Shown here one piece after another: positions 17,523 through 26,753 of a stretch of 64,000 nucleotides of DNA. The stretch comes from Bradyrhizobium sp. LLZ17. Lineage in GTDB: Bacteria; Pseudomonadota; Alphaproteobacteria; Rhizobiales; Xanthobacteraceae. Below the pieces are notes generated by a model. It did not search any database. It worked only from the letters and a program-made list of their open reading frames with translations, and was not told where the DNA came from. The stretch is from contig NZ_CP165734.1 in NCBI RefSeq assembly GCF_041200145.1, positions 3,720,001 through 3,784,000 of the forward strand, given 5' to 3'. Within the stretch, counting starts at the first letter, position 1. Each line of letters starts with the position of its first letter. The translations under genes were made by a program, and so were the position numbers.

Positions 17523-18340
17523 TGCGTGTCCCACAATTTCCATACGTGGCTCATGTAGGTGGCGACCGCCTTCTTCGCGGCGCCCCAGTTCGTGTAGGGG
17601 CGAGACCAGTAGTGCCATTCACCACCCAGCGCTTGCTGAAAGTCCGCGCTGTCATGAATGCCACCGGTCGGGTGTGCGCCTCCGCCTTGATTGGGATAAA
17701 ACCTGGGCGACACGTGGATTCCCGCGGGCGATGTCATCGGGAAGTCTCCGGGTACGACTAGACCCAGCTTGATCTGCCGTCCGGCGAATTTGCCGGTCGG
17801 AATTTCGTAATCGAAGTAAACATGCTCGGTCTTGCCGGGGGCAATCGCGGGATTGAACCCGAGCGATTTCAGACCCGCCATGAAGAAAGGCACGCCACTT
17901 CTCGCGGTCCCGTCGGAGACCGGAGCAGGACCGACCGAGATGACCTGAAAGCTCGCACCCTCATGCAATTCGAAGGGAACCTCGCCCTTGCCCTGAAAAC
18001 TGGCCTGATGATGGGGATCGGTTTCGATGAGGTAGTGTGTTGCGATATCCAGGCCGGAGAAGTCCTTGATAATCGCGTTCGGCGTCCACTTGCGCTGTTC
18101 GGTCTCGTAATTCTCGCCGTCCACCGAGAAATGGATGATTTTCGGATGGCCGTGGGCTTCCTCAAGTTCTTCCTCGGCCGCATCGAGTTCTTTCTCGGCC
18201 GCGTCCAGGTCCGTCATGCCGTGGCCGATCTCCTCCTTGGCCTTGTCGATGTCGGCCTCGGCCTTCTTGATCTCGTGCAGAGCCTCTGCCTCATCGTGGC
18301 CGCTGACCTCGCGGCCCTCGTCGCCGTTCACATTTTCCAT
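17519..18340 (-). CDS. Ubiquitin-like (multi-ubiquitin type) domain fused to an E2-like domain (273 aa)
   Basis: An acidic N-terminal coiled coil (residues about 15-55) leads into a beta-grasp domain of the multi-ubiquitin type (KIIHFSVDGENYETEQRKWT to FQVISVG). A prokaryotic E2-like domain of the Prok-E2_E type follows (FDYEIPTGKFAGRQIKLGLV, then HPTGGIH, GGEWHYWSRPY). From the chosen start the protein has no cysteine at all, so a thioester E2 mechanism is impossible for it. Nor is there a C-terminal Gly tail. The start at 18340 follows AAAGGA; the longer frame would overrun the divergent promoter. Confidence 0.82.
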   Translation of the reverse strand: MENVNGDEGREVSGHDEAEALHEIKKAEADIDKAKEEIGHGMTDLDAAEKELDAAEEELEEAHGHPKIIHFSVDGENYETEQRKWTPNAIIKDFSGLDIATHYLIETDPHHQASFQGKGEVPFELHEGASFQVISVGPAPVSDGTARSGVPFFMAGLKSLGFNPAIAPGKTEHVYFDYEIPTGKFAGRQIKLGLVVPGDFPMTSPAGIHVSPRFYPNQGGGAHPTGGIHDSADFQQALGGEWHYWSRPYTNWGAAKKAVATYMSHVWKLWDTQ

Positions 18341-18393
18341 GGCTGTGGTTCCTTTCGATTGTGCTTGCGCCATGCGCTTCCGCCATGGCATGA

Positions 18394-18436
18394 TTGACGA
18401 TATCGCCATGATGCCCTTAAATGGCGAAACCGTCAA
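18394..18436. promoter_or_regulatory. Inverted-repeat operator between the Ubl operon and its XRE gene
   Basis: TTGACGATATCGCCAT (18394-18409) and ATGGCGAAACCGTCAA (18421-18436) form an inverted repeat (13 of 16 matched) with an 11-bp spacer, centred in the divergent promoter region. A further TCGCCAT half-site lies near 18453. It is probably the XRE binding site. Confidence 0.6.
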
Positions 18437-18439
18437 TAG

Positions 18440-18811
18440 ATGGATGTCGAACTCGCCATGAACGCGGAAGCTACTGATATCTTTAGGGAAAGACTGAAAG
18501 CAGCGCGAGAACTGCGAGGATTGAGCCAAAGCCAGCTGGCTGCAAAGGCGGATCTTCCACCGAGTTCAGTCTCGCATTTTGAATCGGGCGCCAGGAAACC
18601 CTCCTTTGAAAACCTCAAACGGCTCTCCGCCGCCCTGGATGTCACTACCGACTACCTCTTGGGCCGTGCGGATACGCCCGAAGCATCGGGCACTGTTGGG
18701 CGCCTTCACCGTGACATCCACAACCTGAGCCACGACGACATGAAGCTAGCCGAGGATTTTGTCGGTATGCTCCTGAGCCGGGCCAATGCAGACAAGAAAG
18801 GCCGCTCTTGA
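18440..18811 (+). CDS. XRE-family repressor of the Ubl operon (123 aa)
   Basis: The HTH_3 domain (RLKAARELRGLSQSQLAAKA, then DLPPSSVSHFESGARKPSF) is followed by ALDVTTDYLLGRADTPE, the usual XRE extension, and a short helical tail. An in-frame ATG at 18458 is an alternative start. It diverges from the Ubl-E2 gene and overlaps the downstream ImmA gene, whose product should cleave it. Confidence 0.88.
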   Translation: MDVELAMNAEATDIFRERLKAARELRGLSQSQLAAKADLPPSSVSHFESGARKPSFENLKRLSAALDVTTDYLLGRADTPEASGTVGRLHRDIHNLSHDDMKLAEDFVGMLLSRANADKKGRS

Positions 18812-19704
18812 GCGCCAAGCCCCGCATGGCCCGAAAGATGATCGCGGAAGGTGCCGCAAGCGTTGTCTTGCGCGAAATGAAAATTGAAGGCTTGCGGGTG
18901 GATCCGATCGAGATCGCCACCCGCAAGGGCATCGCGGTCGAGGCTAAGCCGAGTACCGTTCAAGGCGTATCCGGCATGTTGGTGAAGGCTGGCGATAACT
19001 TCGGCATCCTGTACGCGACGCACGTGTCCAGCAAAGGGTTTCAAAAATTCTGCGTCGCCCACGAGCTTGGGCACTATTGCATCGAGGGTCATGCCAATGC
19101 GCTGCTCGCGCATGGCCCGCACTATTCCCATGCGCACTTCACGTCGAACGATCCGTTCGAGATGGAAGCCGATCATTTTGCCGCCGCGCTGTTGATGCCG
19201 GAGGTGCCGTTCCGCAAGGAGGCCAACCGGAATGATCCTGGTCTCACCGCCATCGAGACGCTCGCCAGGGACTGCGAAACGTCGCTTACTGCGACGGCTA
19301 TCAGGTACGCAGGCCTTACGCGTGACGCGGTCGCCGTGATTCTTAGCACGGGACCTTCCATCGACTGGTGCTTCATGTCCGAAGGGCTGAAGCAAGCTAA
19401 GAAGCTGGAATGGATTCGCAAAGGTACGCCAGTCCCGAGCGGAACGGCTACCGAGAGTTTTAACGCGCAGGCTGAAAATGTTAGACTCGGCAAAAAGGAC
19501 TCCAGTGACGGACGTCTGAACGACTGGATGGGGGGAGAGCGGGTCTATCGCATTACCGAGGAAGTCGTCGGGCTTGGACAGTACGGTCGCACTCTGACCG
19601 TTCTGACTTGCGAGACCCTAATAGCGCAGGCAAACGGCGACGAATCCGACGAAGACGGCGAGGCTGAACTCGTGGAAAGCTGGACCCCTAAATTCCGGCG
19701 CTAG
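18808..19704 (+). CDS. ImmA/IrrE-family metallopeptidase (298 aa)
   Basis: The HELGH zinc motif sits in FCVAHELGHYCIEGH, and the third ligand region is FEMEADHFAAALLMP. The C-terminal half is a sensor-like region. The start is TTG at 18808, overlapping the XRE stop (ATG at 18826 is an alternative). The XRE-ImmA pair likely gives damage- or phage-inducible control of the divergent Ubl operon. Confidence 0.88.
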   Translation: MSAKPRMARKMIAEGAASVVLREMKIEGLRVDPIEIATRKGIAVEAKPSTVQGVSGMLVKAGDNFGILYATHVSSKGFQKFCVAHELGHYCIEGHANALLAHGPHYSHAHFTSNDPFEMEADHFAAALLMPEVPFRKEANRNDPGLTAIETLARDCETSLTATAIRYAGLTRDAVAVILSTGPSIDWCFMSEGLKQAKKLEWIRKGTPVPSGTATESFNAQAENVRLGKKDSSDGRLNDWMGGERVYRITEEVVGLGQYGRTLTVLTCETLIAQANGDESDEDGEAELVESWTPKFRR

Positions 19705-20047
19705 CGCCGCGGTCTGCCTTTCGGATCGCGTCGGAGCTAACTCGCTGAGTGCATAGGCTCCGCGGAGCGCGCATCACATCGGCCGGACCGGAAGGACTTT
19801 TGTCCGCGACATCGCTAGGCCTTTTGGTCGAAGCCATCACTCGGTCAGCCGCCCCTGCATCAACATCGACAACAGAAAGCACGGCATGATCGCGATCTCC
19901 GGCCTGTGTCCAGCGTGAAGCAAAACCGCGGACAGCATGATTACCATCAAGAAGGTGATCAATATCTTCCAAGATGGCTCGTCCGCACTCGTAGCGACCT
20001 CCACAAAAGGGGCACATAGCCCACCTACCCTACATAACGCACAATTC
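19705..20047. other. Stretch without a supported gene
   Basis: A minus frame contains a hydrophobic segment (ILITFLMVIMLSAVLLHAG), but nothing else supports a gene. Confidence 0.35.
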
Positions 20048-20512
20048 TTACCTGAGATTGGCAAACGAGACACTAAGCTGCCGGCGCACCGGCGCATCAG
20101 CACGAGCGGCAGCGTGCAGCAATCGAAGGCGGCTGAAGGTGTGGTTGTAGGCGACACCGAGCGAGAAGCGGGTGTTTTCATCGTAACGCTCGAGGTCGGC
20201 AGGATGCTCGGAGTCGAAGCGAAATTGCGCGTTGCCACTCGAGCTTTGTCCTATGAACACCGCGATGAGGTGTCGGCGAACTGATCCCCCCTGATATCGA
20301 CGATGAGGGAACCGCGCCCGAGCCAAGCGTGAAACTGCTCATCGCGAAATCGCAGAAAAACAGGAGCGTCGCGTCCCCGCATGATCCTCGAGGAAATACT
20401 CGAACGTGACGGGCAGATTCCGAGGATCGCAGCGCTCGATCGCATCGCGAAAACGTTCGGCAAGAACGCGAATTCGAGAGGAGTCATCCATTTCTCGATC
20501 GGCCGCATTCAT
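20048..20512 (-). pseudogene. Degenerate hypothetical gene with a possible Cys-His-Asp hydrolase pattern
   Basis: Pieces in three frames read as one protein: MDDSSRIRVLAERFRDAIER, then RNLPVTFE, RGSCGDAT, FHAWLGRGSLIVDIRGDQF and HPADLERYDENTRFSLGVA. I recall the unbroken family as a hypothetical protein with CGDA, HxWL and DIxxDQF motifs, which suggests a papain/transglutaminase-like triad. At least two frameshifts are needed to join the pieces. Confidence 0.5.
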
Positions 20513-21426
20513 GTTCAGGAGCTTCAGGCCACAGACCGGACAATCAAGGCATCCCGGTATACCGTCATCGCGAGATCCGTTGCAGGATCATCACCGAATG
20601 CATTCCGGACAGCGCATTGGCATCGAAGCAGGCGTCTACTAGCGCCGCCGACTTGCTCCAGCGGTTTAGAAAGTCGGAAGCCAGTAGGGCGGAACATTAG
20701 TACATAACGGCCGGGGCGGCGCCACTCCTGTTCTGCCCCCATTATCGAGAAGACGCCTTGCAAGTCCGACCGCCCGCGCTGGCGCCCGGATGCTTATCCA
20801 GCTGCCCTCCCGAGCATACGAAGAGCACGAATCCCTTGCACAGCATTTTCAACTACTGAAATTCACGACTTGCTGCCTAAAGTCGTGGTAAAGAATTCGC
20901 ACTGCTGACTGCGGCAAAGGGCACTCCCACTCGGCACTTCGCGCGGCCGATCCCGATGCACGTCGATCATGATGATTGGCCCCTTGAGGCGGCGGCAACG
21001 GCCTCACATTTCATAGGAAAGCTGCCATTCAACTCATTTTTGAGAGAGCTTGAATCGCACGTAGCGTCATATTGTACGCTATCCCAGTTGCGCCTCCCTT
21101 GTGCCATTGCGAAGACAATTATCGGGATGTGTCGGCTTATGGACAATACAGCCAATGGCATGAGTGATGCTTGTTGGGACAAGCGAGAGGTTAGATCAAC
21201 GCCGTCGATGCATCTGCACTCGGCAGCCACCGGATCCTGCTGGACTGGGGCGCTAAGGTGAGTGAGCCGTCGGCGCTGTCTTGTTCCATCGCGGCCGCGG
21301 CTGCGACCGTGCCATGTCGCGGTGATGGGCGACGAACCGAGAATGATGCATGAGCGAACCAACATGAGGGATGCAACGCGAGGGTGCCCCTCAAGATCTC
21401 TTTGTTCCCAATAGCGGAGCGCGGAC
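20513..21426. other. About 0.9 kb without a supported gene
   Basis: Only overlapping short frames are seen on both strands. Confidence 0.35.
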
Positions 21427-22290
21427 GTGGATAACATAAAATCGATGACTGCACAGGAGCTGCGCTCTGCAATAACTGGCGGCAGGGTCTTGGAGGTAAC
21501 CACGACAACGGGCTGTATCGTCGGATGTTCTTATTGCCAGCAGGACAAGTTCGCCGAACGGCAAAGAGCTATATCCGACGTGAAGCATCTTTCTTTGCAA
21601 GATTTCAAGCGATGCCTGGCGCGCGTACCAGCAACTGTGGACATCAGCTTTTCCGGGTATTCGGAGCCTTGGCTCAATCCGGCTTGCACCGAAATGGTTG
21701 AGCATGCCTACGCGTGTGGCCATGGAATCCGGATTTTCACAACCCTGGTCGGAATGAACGGGCGGGATCTAAGACGCTTACGTGCGCTGCAGTTCCGCGT
21801 TTTCCTGGTGCACGTTTTTGATGACGGCACGTACATGGATAGTGGGCTCGTCAGGCGCAACTATGTTGATTTGATGCGTCAACTTGTCGATGCCGACATT
21901 TCATCGCTGCTCTTCATAGTCATGGGTGAGGTTCATCCCGAACTTGTCGATGTAATTCCTGAGGAAGCGCTGGTCCGCTCGCGTCCGCCGCGCAGCAGGG
22001 CTGGCAGCGGCGAGCTTGAGATGGTTGAAGCACGACAGCCAATCATTGGAGCACTGACATGTCCTGACGAACGGCAATATCGTAATGTTCTTCTCCCAAA
22101 CGGCGATGTTACTTTCTGCTGCATGGATTTTGAGCGACGACAGGTTTTGGGCAACCTTCTCCGCGACAGGTACAAGGATCTCTTTGACGGGGCGACTTTT
22201 TGCAAGATTACCGATCGCATGAACGGATCGGACGGCTTGCTGCTTTGTCGATCGTGTGAATTCGCCGAACCAACAACGTCGGAAAGCTGA
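21427..22290 (+). CDS. Radical SAM protein with a SPASM-like C-terminal region (287 aa)
   Basis: The CxxxCxxC cluster motif (C30, C34, C37 in TGCIVGCSYCQ) is followed by the GYSEPWLNP core. The C-terminus (RNVLLPNGDVTFCCMDFE, then LCRSCEF) resembles a SPASM or twitch cluster region. The GTG at 21427 is preceded by GGAG; ATG at 21445 is an alternative. No peptide precursor or partner gene is adjacent. Substrate unknown. Confidence 0.82.
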   Translation: MDNIKSMTAQELRSAITGGRVLEVTTTTGCIVGCSYCQQDKFAERQRAISDVKHLSLQDFKRCLARVPATVDISFSGYSEPWLNPACTEMVEHAYACGHGIRIFTTLVGMNGRDLRRLRALQFRVFLVHVFDDGTYMDSGLVRRNYVDLMRQLVDADISSLLFIVMGEVHPELVDVIPEEALVRSRPPRSRAGSGELEMVEARQPIIGALTCPDERQYRNVLLPNGDVTFCCMDFERRQVLGNLLRDRYKDLFDGATFCKITDRMNGSDGLLLCRSCEFAEPTTSES

Positions 22291-22330
22291 TCTTTGAGAG
22301 CAGTTATTCCTGCCTGATCGAAGCGAATCG

Positions 22331-22389
22331 CTGCCTCGCGAAGACGGCCTTGCAGCTCATCATCACATCAGCTGCGGGGACGACCCCGC
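22331..22389 (+). ncRNA. Guanidine-II (mini-ykkC) riboswitch
   Basis: Two hairpins are each capped by an ACGR loop: an imperfect first hairpin with loop ACGG (22331-22355) and a perfect GCGGGG-ACGA-CCCCGC hairpin at 22374-22389. The second ends next to the ribosome-binding GGAGG of sugE. This is the mini-ykkC architecture, which senses guanidine and controls SMR exporters. Confidence 0.82.
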
Positions 22390-22407
22390 CGCGAACGGAG
22401 GGTCGCC

Positions 22408-22722
22408 ATGGCCTGGAGCATTTTGTTGGTCGCCGGCCTGCTGGAGGTGGCCTGGGCAATCGGCCTCAAATACACTGAGGGTTTCACCAAGCTCGTTCCG
22501 TCCGCGCTCACGCTCGCGGCCATGGCCGGCAGCGTGATCCTGCTCGGACTTGCTCTGAAGACGCTGCCCATTGGAACTGCCTATGCGGTCTGGACCGGCA
22601 TCGGTGCGGTCGGCACCGCAGCGCTCGGCATCGTCCTGTTCGGGGAGCCGGCCGCCGCGTTTCGCCTTGCCAGCATCGGACTGATCGTCGCCGGCATTGT
22701 CGGGCTGAAGCTCGTGTCCTGA
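22408..22722 (+). CDS. sugE: SugE/Gdx small multidrug resistance guanidinium exporter (104 aa)
   Basis: Four transmembrane helices with the conserved Glu13 ([17 protein letters not shown]) and the [10 protein letters not shown] motif of the SugE/Gdx subgroup. The guanidine-II riboswitch directly upstream supports guanidinium export rather than general drug efflux. The gene is intact, with a strong ribosome-binding site (GGAGG). Confidence 0.93.
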   Translation: MAWSILLVAGLLEVAWAIGLKYTEGFTKLVPSALTLAAMAGSVILLGLALKTLPIGTAYAVWTGIGAVGTAALGIVLFGEPAAAFRLASIGLIVAGIVGLKLVS

Positions 22723-23611
22723 CGAAGACATCGAAAGCATTGACCCCCACCAGGTCAGCGCCGCAACGATCGCCGACGCCGGCACCATGATTGTCCAGAC
22801 ATGGACGAGCGAGCTGGTCGCGGTCCAGTGCACGGCCGAGGGCCACGGCGCCGAGAATGGCGGGTGGATGGTGTGGCGGGGGAACCTCGCCGTGAACCAC
22901 GATGCCGATGCAGGCCCTTTGGGCCAAGACCTGCTGCCCGCGACCTCAGTGTCGCAATGCAAAGCCTTATTGCCGGACGATACGCCAGCCCCCATCAGCG
23001 CCCCCCGCCACGCGTTTGGCACGATGGCACGACCCAGAACGGCACGAACAATTCGCTGCCGAGATCACCGTGCGAATAGAAAGCAATGGACCCCAATCTA
23101 TCCGCCTGATCTCCGGGCGGCGCCCAAGGAAGATCGCTTCCCGGAGTCTTGCGATCCGTGGTCTGCGGAGCAGTAGGGAGAAGATGCATCAACAGAACGA
23201 TATGATTGGCGGATCGTGTTCGTTTGCTCCGCACAGCTTCCAGCCATCCCGTGTTGGTACGATCACGGATGCCGACCAGTTCAACTCTTACATCGGATCA
23301 GTCCGGTGAGCTTGCGATCTCTGAATCAGCTCAGCTCAGAGCCTCCCGCGTGCGGCTTCATTGTGTCGGTCCTAAAGAAGCTGGAGCACCTAATCTCTTT
23401 CACAGAAATCATCGACCTGAGCTCCGGCGCGCTTCATGCGATAGGTGTTCGACTTCAGATCGGGCGCCTGTTTGAACAATGACCGTTCTTGTCGATAGAC
23501 GGCATCGCGATTGAAAAACGCCGGGACCTTGCATTACATCCGTCGGCACAGAGTCTGCACCACGACGGCGTGGGAGCGACGCTGCGACTTCAGGGGCGAA
23601 AGCTTCGTCGT
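22723..23611. other. Degenerate region left of the IS element
   Basis: Several frames are open but none is recognised. A plus frame from 23184 may be the start of a gene later interrupted by the IS. Confidence 0.35.
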
Positions 23612-23620
23612 GGAAGGCGC
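23612..23620. repeat. Target-site duplication, left
   Basis: GGAAGGCGC, repeated at 25043-25051 on the other side of the IS element. Confidence 0.7.
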
Positions 23621-25042
23621 GAGCTATCGCCAACTTTTTGGTGACGGCGGGGGCTGGTCAGGCGGCGGCGGTTGCGGGCTGACGATCATTCGGTTTTGCG
23701 ATGACCTCGATCCCGTTGTTGAATGTCACGCCGAGAACGAGTTTTGGCAACTGGTTATGACGGTCGAGACGGCGCCAGCTTTTTTGGGCGCCCTCGATCA
23801 GTTTGAAGACCATCGTGAGCGCAGTCTTGTTGGATAGACAGCCCTTCGATCGGATCGTGCGGTGGCGCACGGTGCCGAAGGTGCTTTCAATGGGGTTGGT
23901 GGTCCGCAAGTGTTTCCAATGCTCGGCCGGGAAGTCGTAGAATGCCAGCAGCGTATCCCGATCCTTGGCCAGGCAGTCGGCCGCCTTTTCGTATTTCAGC
24001 GCGTAGCTCTCGATGAAGGGCTCGAACGCCAGCTCGGCTGTGGCCTTGGTTTCGGCCATCCAGATCTCCTGCAACGCGCGTTTGGCTTTCGGGTGCTGGC
24101 TCTTCGGCAGCTTGCCGAGCACGTTTGCAGTCTTGTGCACCCAACAGCGCTGCTCGCGCGTTTTCGGCCAGACCTCACCGGCGGCCTTCCAGAACCCGAG
24201 TGCGCCGTCGGCGATGGCGAGCCGCGGCGGCACGTCGAGCCCCCGCCGCTTCAGATCGAGCAACAGATCGCGCCAGTCGTGCGCGCTCTCGCGGGCGCCA
24301 TCGGTGAAGCCGACCAGTTCCTTGCGGCCTTCCGGCGTCGCGCCGATCAGCACCAGGATGCACTGCTTTTCGTCCTCCAGGCGGGCTTCGAGATGGATGC
24401 CATCGGCCCAGATGTAGACGTAGCGCTTGGCCGAGAGATCGCGCGTCTGCCACGCGGTGTGCTCGTCGAGCCAGCCATCCTTCAGGCGACCGATCGCGGA
24501 GGCCGACAACCCGGCAGCATCGTTGCCGAGCAGCGCCGCCAGCGCCTCGGAGAAGTCGCCGGTCGAGATCCCCTTCAGATAAAGGATCGGCAGCAGCGTC
24601 TCGATCGACTTCGAACGCCGCATGTAGGGCGGCAGGATCGCCGGAGAGAACCGGATGCGGCCGGGATCGGAGGCGTCCGCCTCGCGATCGCGCACACGCG
24701 GCTGGCGGATAGCGACCGGACCGATACCGGTCATCACCTCCCGCTCCGGCAGGTGACCGTGGCGGACGATGCGCTGGTGGCCGTTCGCGGTCTTCAAATC
24801 GGCATGCTTGCCGAGAAAGTCCTCGACCTCGGCCTCGACCGCCTGGGCGAGAAGGGCGCGTGCCCCGCTGCGCAAGACTTCTGTGAGTTGATCGGCGACG
24901 GTTCCTGGCTGAATCAGCTTGATGATGTTATCTTTGGACACGGCATATCGCTCCTTCGGTGGAGAAGTGGAGGCGTCAAGCACCCCCACGATATGCCGCC
25001 TTTCCGATTCCCGCCGTCACCAACTTTCGGCGATAGCTCGCC
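23621..25042. mobile_element. IS256-family insertion sequence (about 1.42 kb), complete
   Basis: One transposase gene lies between imperfect inverted ends: GAGCTATCGCC-AA-TTTTTGGTGACGGCGGG on the left, and its near complement on the right (25013-25042). A 9-bp duplication (GGAAGGCGC) flanks the element, within the usual 8-9 bp range. The clean duplication and open transposase suggest a fairly recent insertion. Confidence 0.85.
23658..24989 (-). CDS. IS256-family transposase (443 aa, or 427 aa from a GTG)
   Basis: A full-length mutator-type transposase: N-domain (QAVEAEVEDFLGKHAD), DDE core with WADGIHLEARLE, IADGALGFWKAAGEV, the C/H motif QRCWVHKTANVL, and FRTTNPIES-like LRTTNPIESTFGTVRHR with the catalytic Glu. 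The frame opens at 24989, but GTG at 24941 has a better upstream GGAG. Confidence 0.95.
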   Translation of the reverse strand: MGVLDASTSPPKERYAVSKDNIIKLIQPGTVADQLTEVLRSGARALLAQAVEAEVEDFLGKHADLKTANGHQRIVRHGHLPEREVMTGIGPVAIRQPRVRDREADASDPGRIRFSPAILPPYMRRSKSIETLLPILYLKGISTGDFSEALAALLGNDAAGLSASAIGRLKDGWLDEHTAWQTRDLSAKRYVYIWADGIHLEARLEDEKQCILVLIGATPEGRKELVGFTDGARESAHDWRDLLLDLKRRGLDVPPRLAIADGALGFWKAAGEVWPKTREQRCWVHKTANVLGKLPKSQHPKAKRALQEIWMAETKATAELAFEPFIESYALKYEKAADCLAKDRDTLLAFYDFPAEHWKHLRTTNPIESTFGTVRHRTIRSKGCLSNKTALTMVFKLIEGAQKSWRRLDRHNQLPKLVLGVTFNNGIEVIAKPNDRQPATAAA

Positions 25043-25051
25043 GGAAGGCGC
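25043..25051. repeat. Target-site duplication, right
   Basis: GGAAGGCGC, matching 23612-23620. Confidence 0.7.
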
Positions 25052-25835
25052 GCACGAGCTGTTAAGCGATCTGGCGTTCTTGTTCGGGCTGCAGCACCGG
25101 TTACGCTCGTGACATGCGGTGTTGCTTATTCGGCGGATCTCGAGCCAGGGATGAGCGGACCATGCTGTTTGCAGTATGCGGCCTTCCCGCGGCAAAGACC
25201 CCAATTCGATCACCATCGTTTTCGATGGTACCTCGGAGCCGGGGTTGAGCAAGCGCTCGCACCTGCTTGGTCCGTCAGATTTGAGTGCGAGTATAAACTT
25301 TGGGGGACAGCATCTGGCGGCCTGTGGGAATCAAGCTGCGAGGTCTGGGAATGCCAAAGCCTGACAGTTAGAGTCGAATGGAGTGGAGGTAGGCTGCATC
25401 CCAAGCCACATTGGTGTTGCACTACCTTGCCCAGTGGTGGCTCGAACACCACTGGGCTTCTTTCTTTGCGCTCAACCTCTACTCGGCTGGATCTGATTGT
25501 GTCCGTGCCACGCCTTTGTCTTTTTAGACCACAGAGAACCCCGTCCTTCTTCCGCTCAATGCGGCTCTCCCTCGAGCTCAAAAGGCGGTGCCTTGGCAGA
25601 CCGCGAGTCCATGGTTCTCAAGAATCGACACGGCCGATGTGGGTCGTTCCTGTGGAGCTCGCGACTTTGTTTCTTGCGCCGTTCGCGTATACGAGAGTTT
25701 GAGACCATCTTACTCCTTTGAGCGTGGTCGAGAGGTAGTGGTGAGCTCGTCTCACTTCTGATCGACGCCAGCTCGCCCGTGGCTATCACCTCGCAGCGGA
25801 CCCGAAATCGCATACTTTGGTGTGGAAAATGCCCG
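25052..25835. other. Region without a recognised protein gene, containing an orphan terminator
   Basis: No protein gene is supported. It includes a perfect small palindrome ACCATCG-TTTT-CGATGGT at 25212-25229 and the terminator listed next. Confidence 0.4.
25429..25457 (+). terminator. Strong orphan Rho-independent terminator
   Basis: An 11-bp perfect stem GCCCAGTGGTG/CACCACTGGGC with loop GCTCGAA is followed on the plus strand by TTCTTTCTTT. No protein gene ends just upstream, so it may close a small RNA or mark a lost gene. Confidence 0.75.
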
Positions 25836-26357
25836 TCAAGGATGTGCATTCGCGTCATCGGAACAGCCGGCTGGCCCACCACCTAATCGAATGCATGCTC
25901 GATATAACCGAGGTACGGCAAAGCTGCCCGCCCATAAGCCCAGTCCGGCACGATCGGCCTCGCTTTGCGCAGCCTGGTATCGTCCGCTCGAATATCGCGT
26001 CCAATCGAGCACCAGACCCTTGCGCACCAACCATTCTCCGAGATCGCTGCCATCAGCTGAACAGGTCGCCATCGTCCGTCCACACTCATCCTCCAGGATT
26101 GACAGGCAACTGACTTCGCGATCTTCAATGAAGCCTTCAAGTTCGCTCGCGGTCCTGAGGCCACATAGATATAGATCGCCCTTGATATCTCGGCACATTT
26201 GAGTCTCGTCCGGCGCATCGATGCCCCAGAGCCGAACGCGTGTCCCTTGAATCTCAAGGGTGTCGGTGCTGATGACCTTTGCCGGCCCCCTCAACTCGCC
26301 GGCCAACACGATGCTGCACAGTACTAGCATGGTCAACATCACGACCAATCCATACAT
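25836..26357 (-). CDS. Exported thermonuclease (SNase-like, 173 aa)
   Basis: A hydrophobic signal/anchor (MYGLVVMLTMLVLCSIVLAG) precedes an SNase core with RVRLWGIDAP and a GRTMATCSADGSDLGEWLVR C-half. The usual DGD reads STD, and the catalytic Glu after DAP is preceded by an Asp (DAPDE), so activity may be altered. I chose the ATG at 26357, where the signal peptide begins; the longer frame to 26447 adds an unlikely leader. Paralogue of the broken copy at 6632-7153. Confidence 0.82.
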   Translation of the reverse strand: MYGLVVMLTMLVLCSIVLAGELRGPAKVISTDTLEIQGTRVRLWGIDAPDETQMCRDIKGDLYLCGLRTASELEGFIEDREVSCLSILEDECGRTMATCSADGSDLGEWLVRKGLVLDWTRYSSGRYQAAQSEADRAGLGLWAGSFAVPRLYRACIRLGGGPAGCSDDANAHP

Positions 26358-26753
26358 GGCGATCTTCTTTGTCGAACTGCGAACATTCCGGCCGAGTGCA
26401 GCAGAGCATGGGAAAGCGCGGAACAGTGCTCCATCGCAACTGCGCATAGAAGGGTACTAAGTTGCATGGATATTGGACGGATGAATTCCAGTGTATACGC
26501 AGCGCAAGTCGCCCCTCGGGTGTAACCTCGACCGCATGTTCTGCGACCAAGCTGCTGCGGTGACCGCATCCCGCCATTCCTCCACGTGGTTGCGGCAGTT
26601 CGCCTTGACCGCATCACGCACCAGCAGGTCGAACTCGGTAGTGTGCGTCCGCTCGTTTGCGAGCGGGCGGGCGCAGACGGCCGGCCGCAAGTCGGCGAGA
26701 TATGCGGATAGCAGCGAGCGCGAGCCGCCGCGGATCGCTGCAGCCGGTTGCTA
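26358..26753. other. Stretch without a supported gene
   Basis: Minus-strand frames near 26457-26690 are open, but nothing is recognised. Confidence 0.35.

Noticed and set aside
22763..22930. Membrane-protein-like frames downstream of sugE
   Set aside because: Hydrophobic stretches occur in the minus frame, but no family pattern or start site was convincing.
23862..25112. Plus-strand frame of 416 codons
   Set aside because: Antisense to the IS256 transposase; its sequence has no family features.
25212..25229. Palindrome ACCATCG-TTTT-CGATGGT
   Set aside because: A perfect hairpin but with no T-run, no adjacent gene and no second copy, so no role can be argued.
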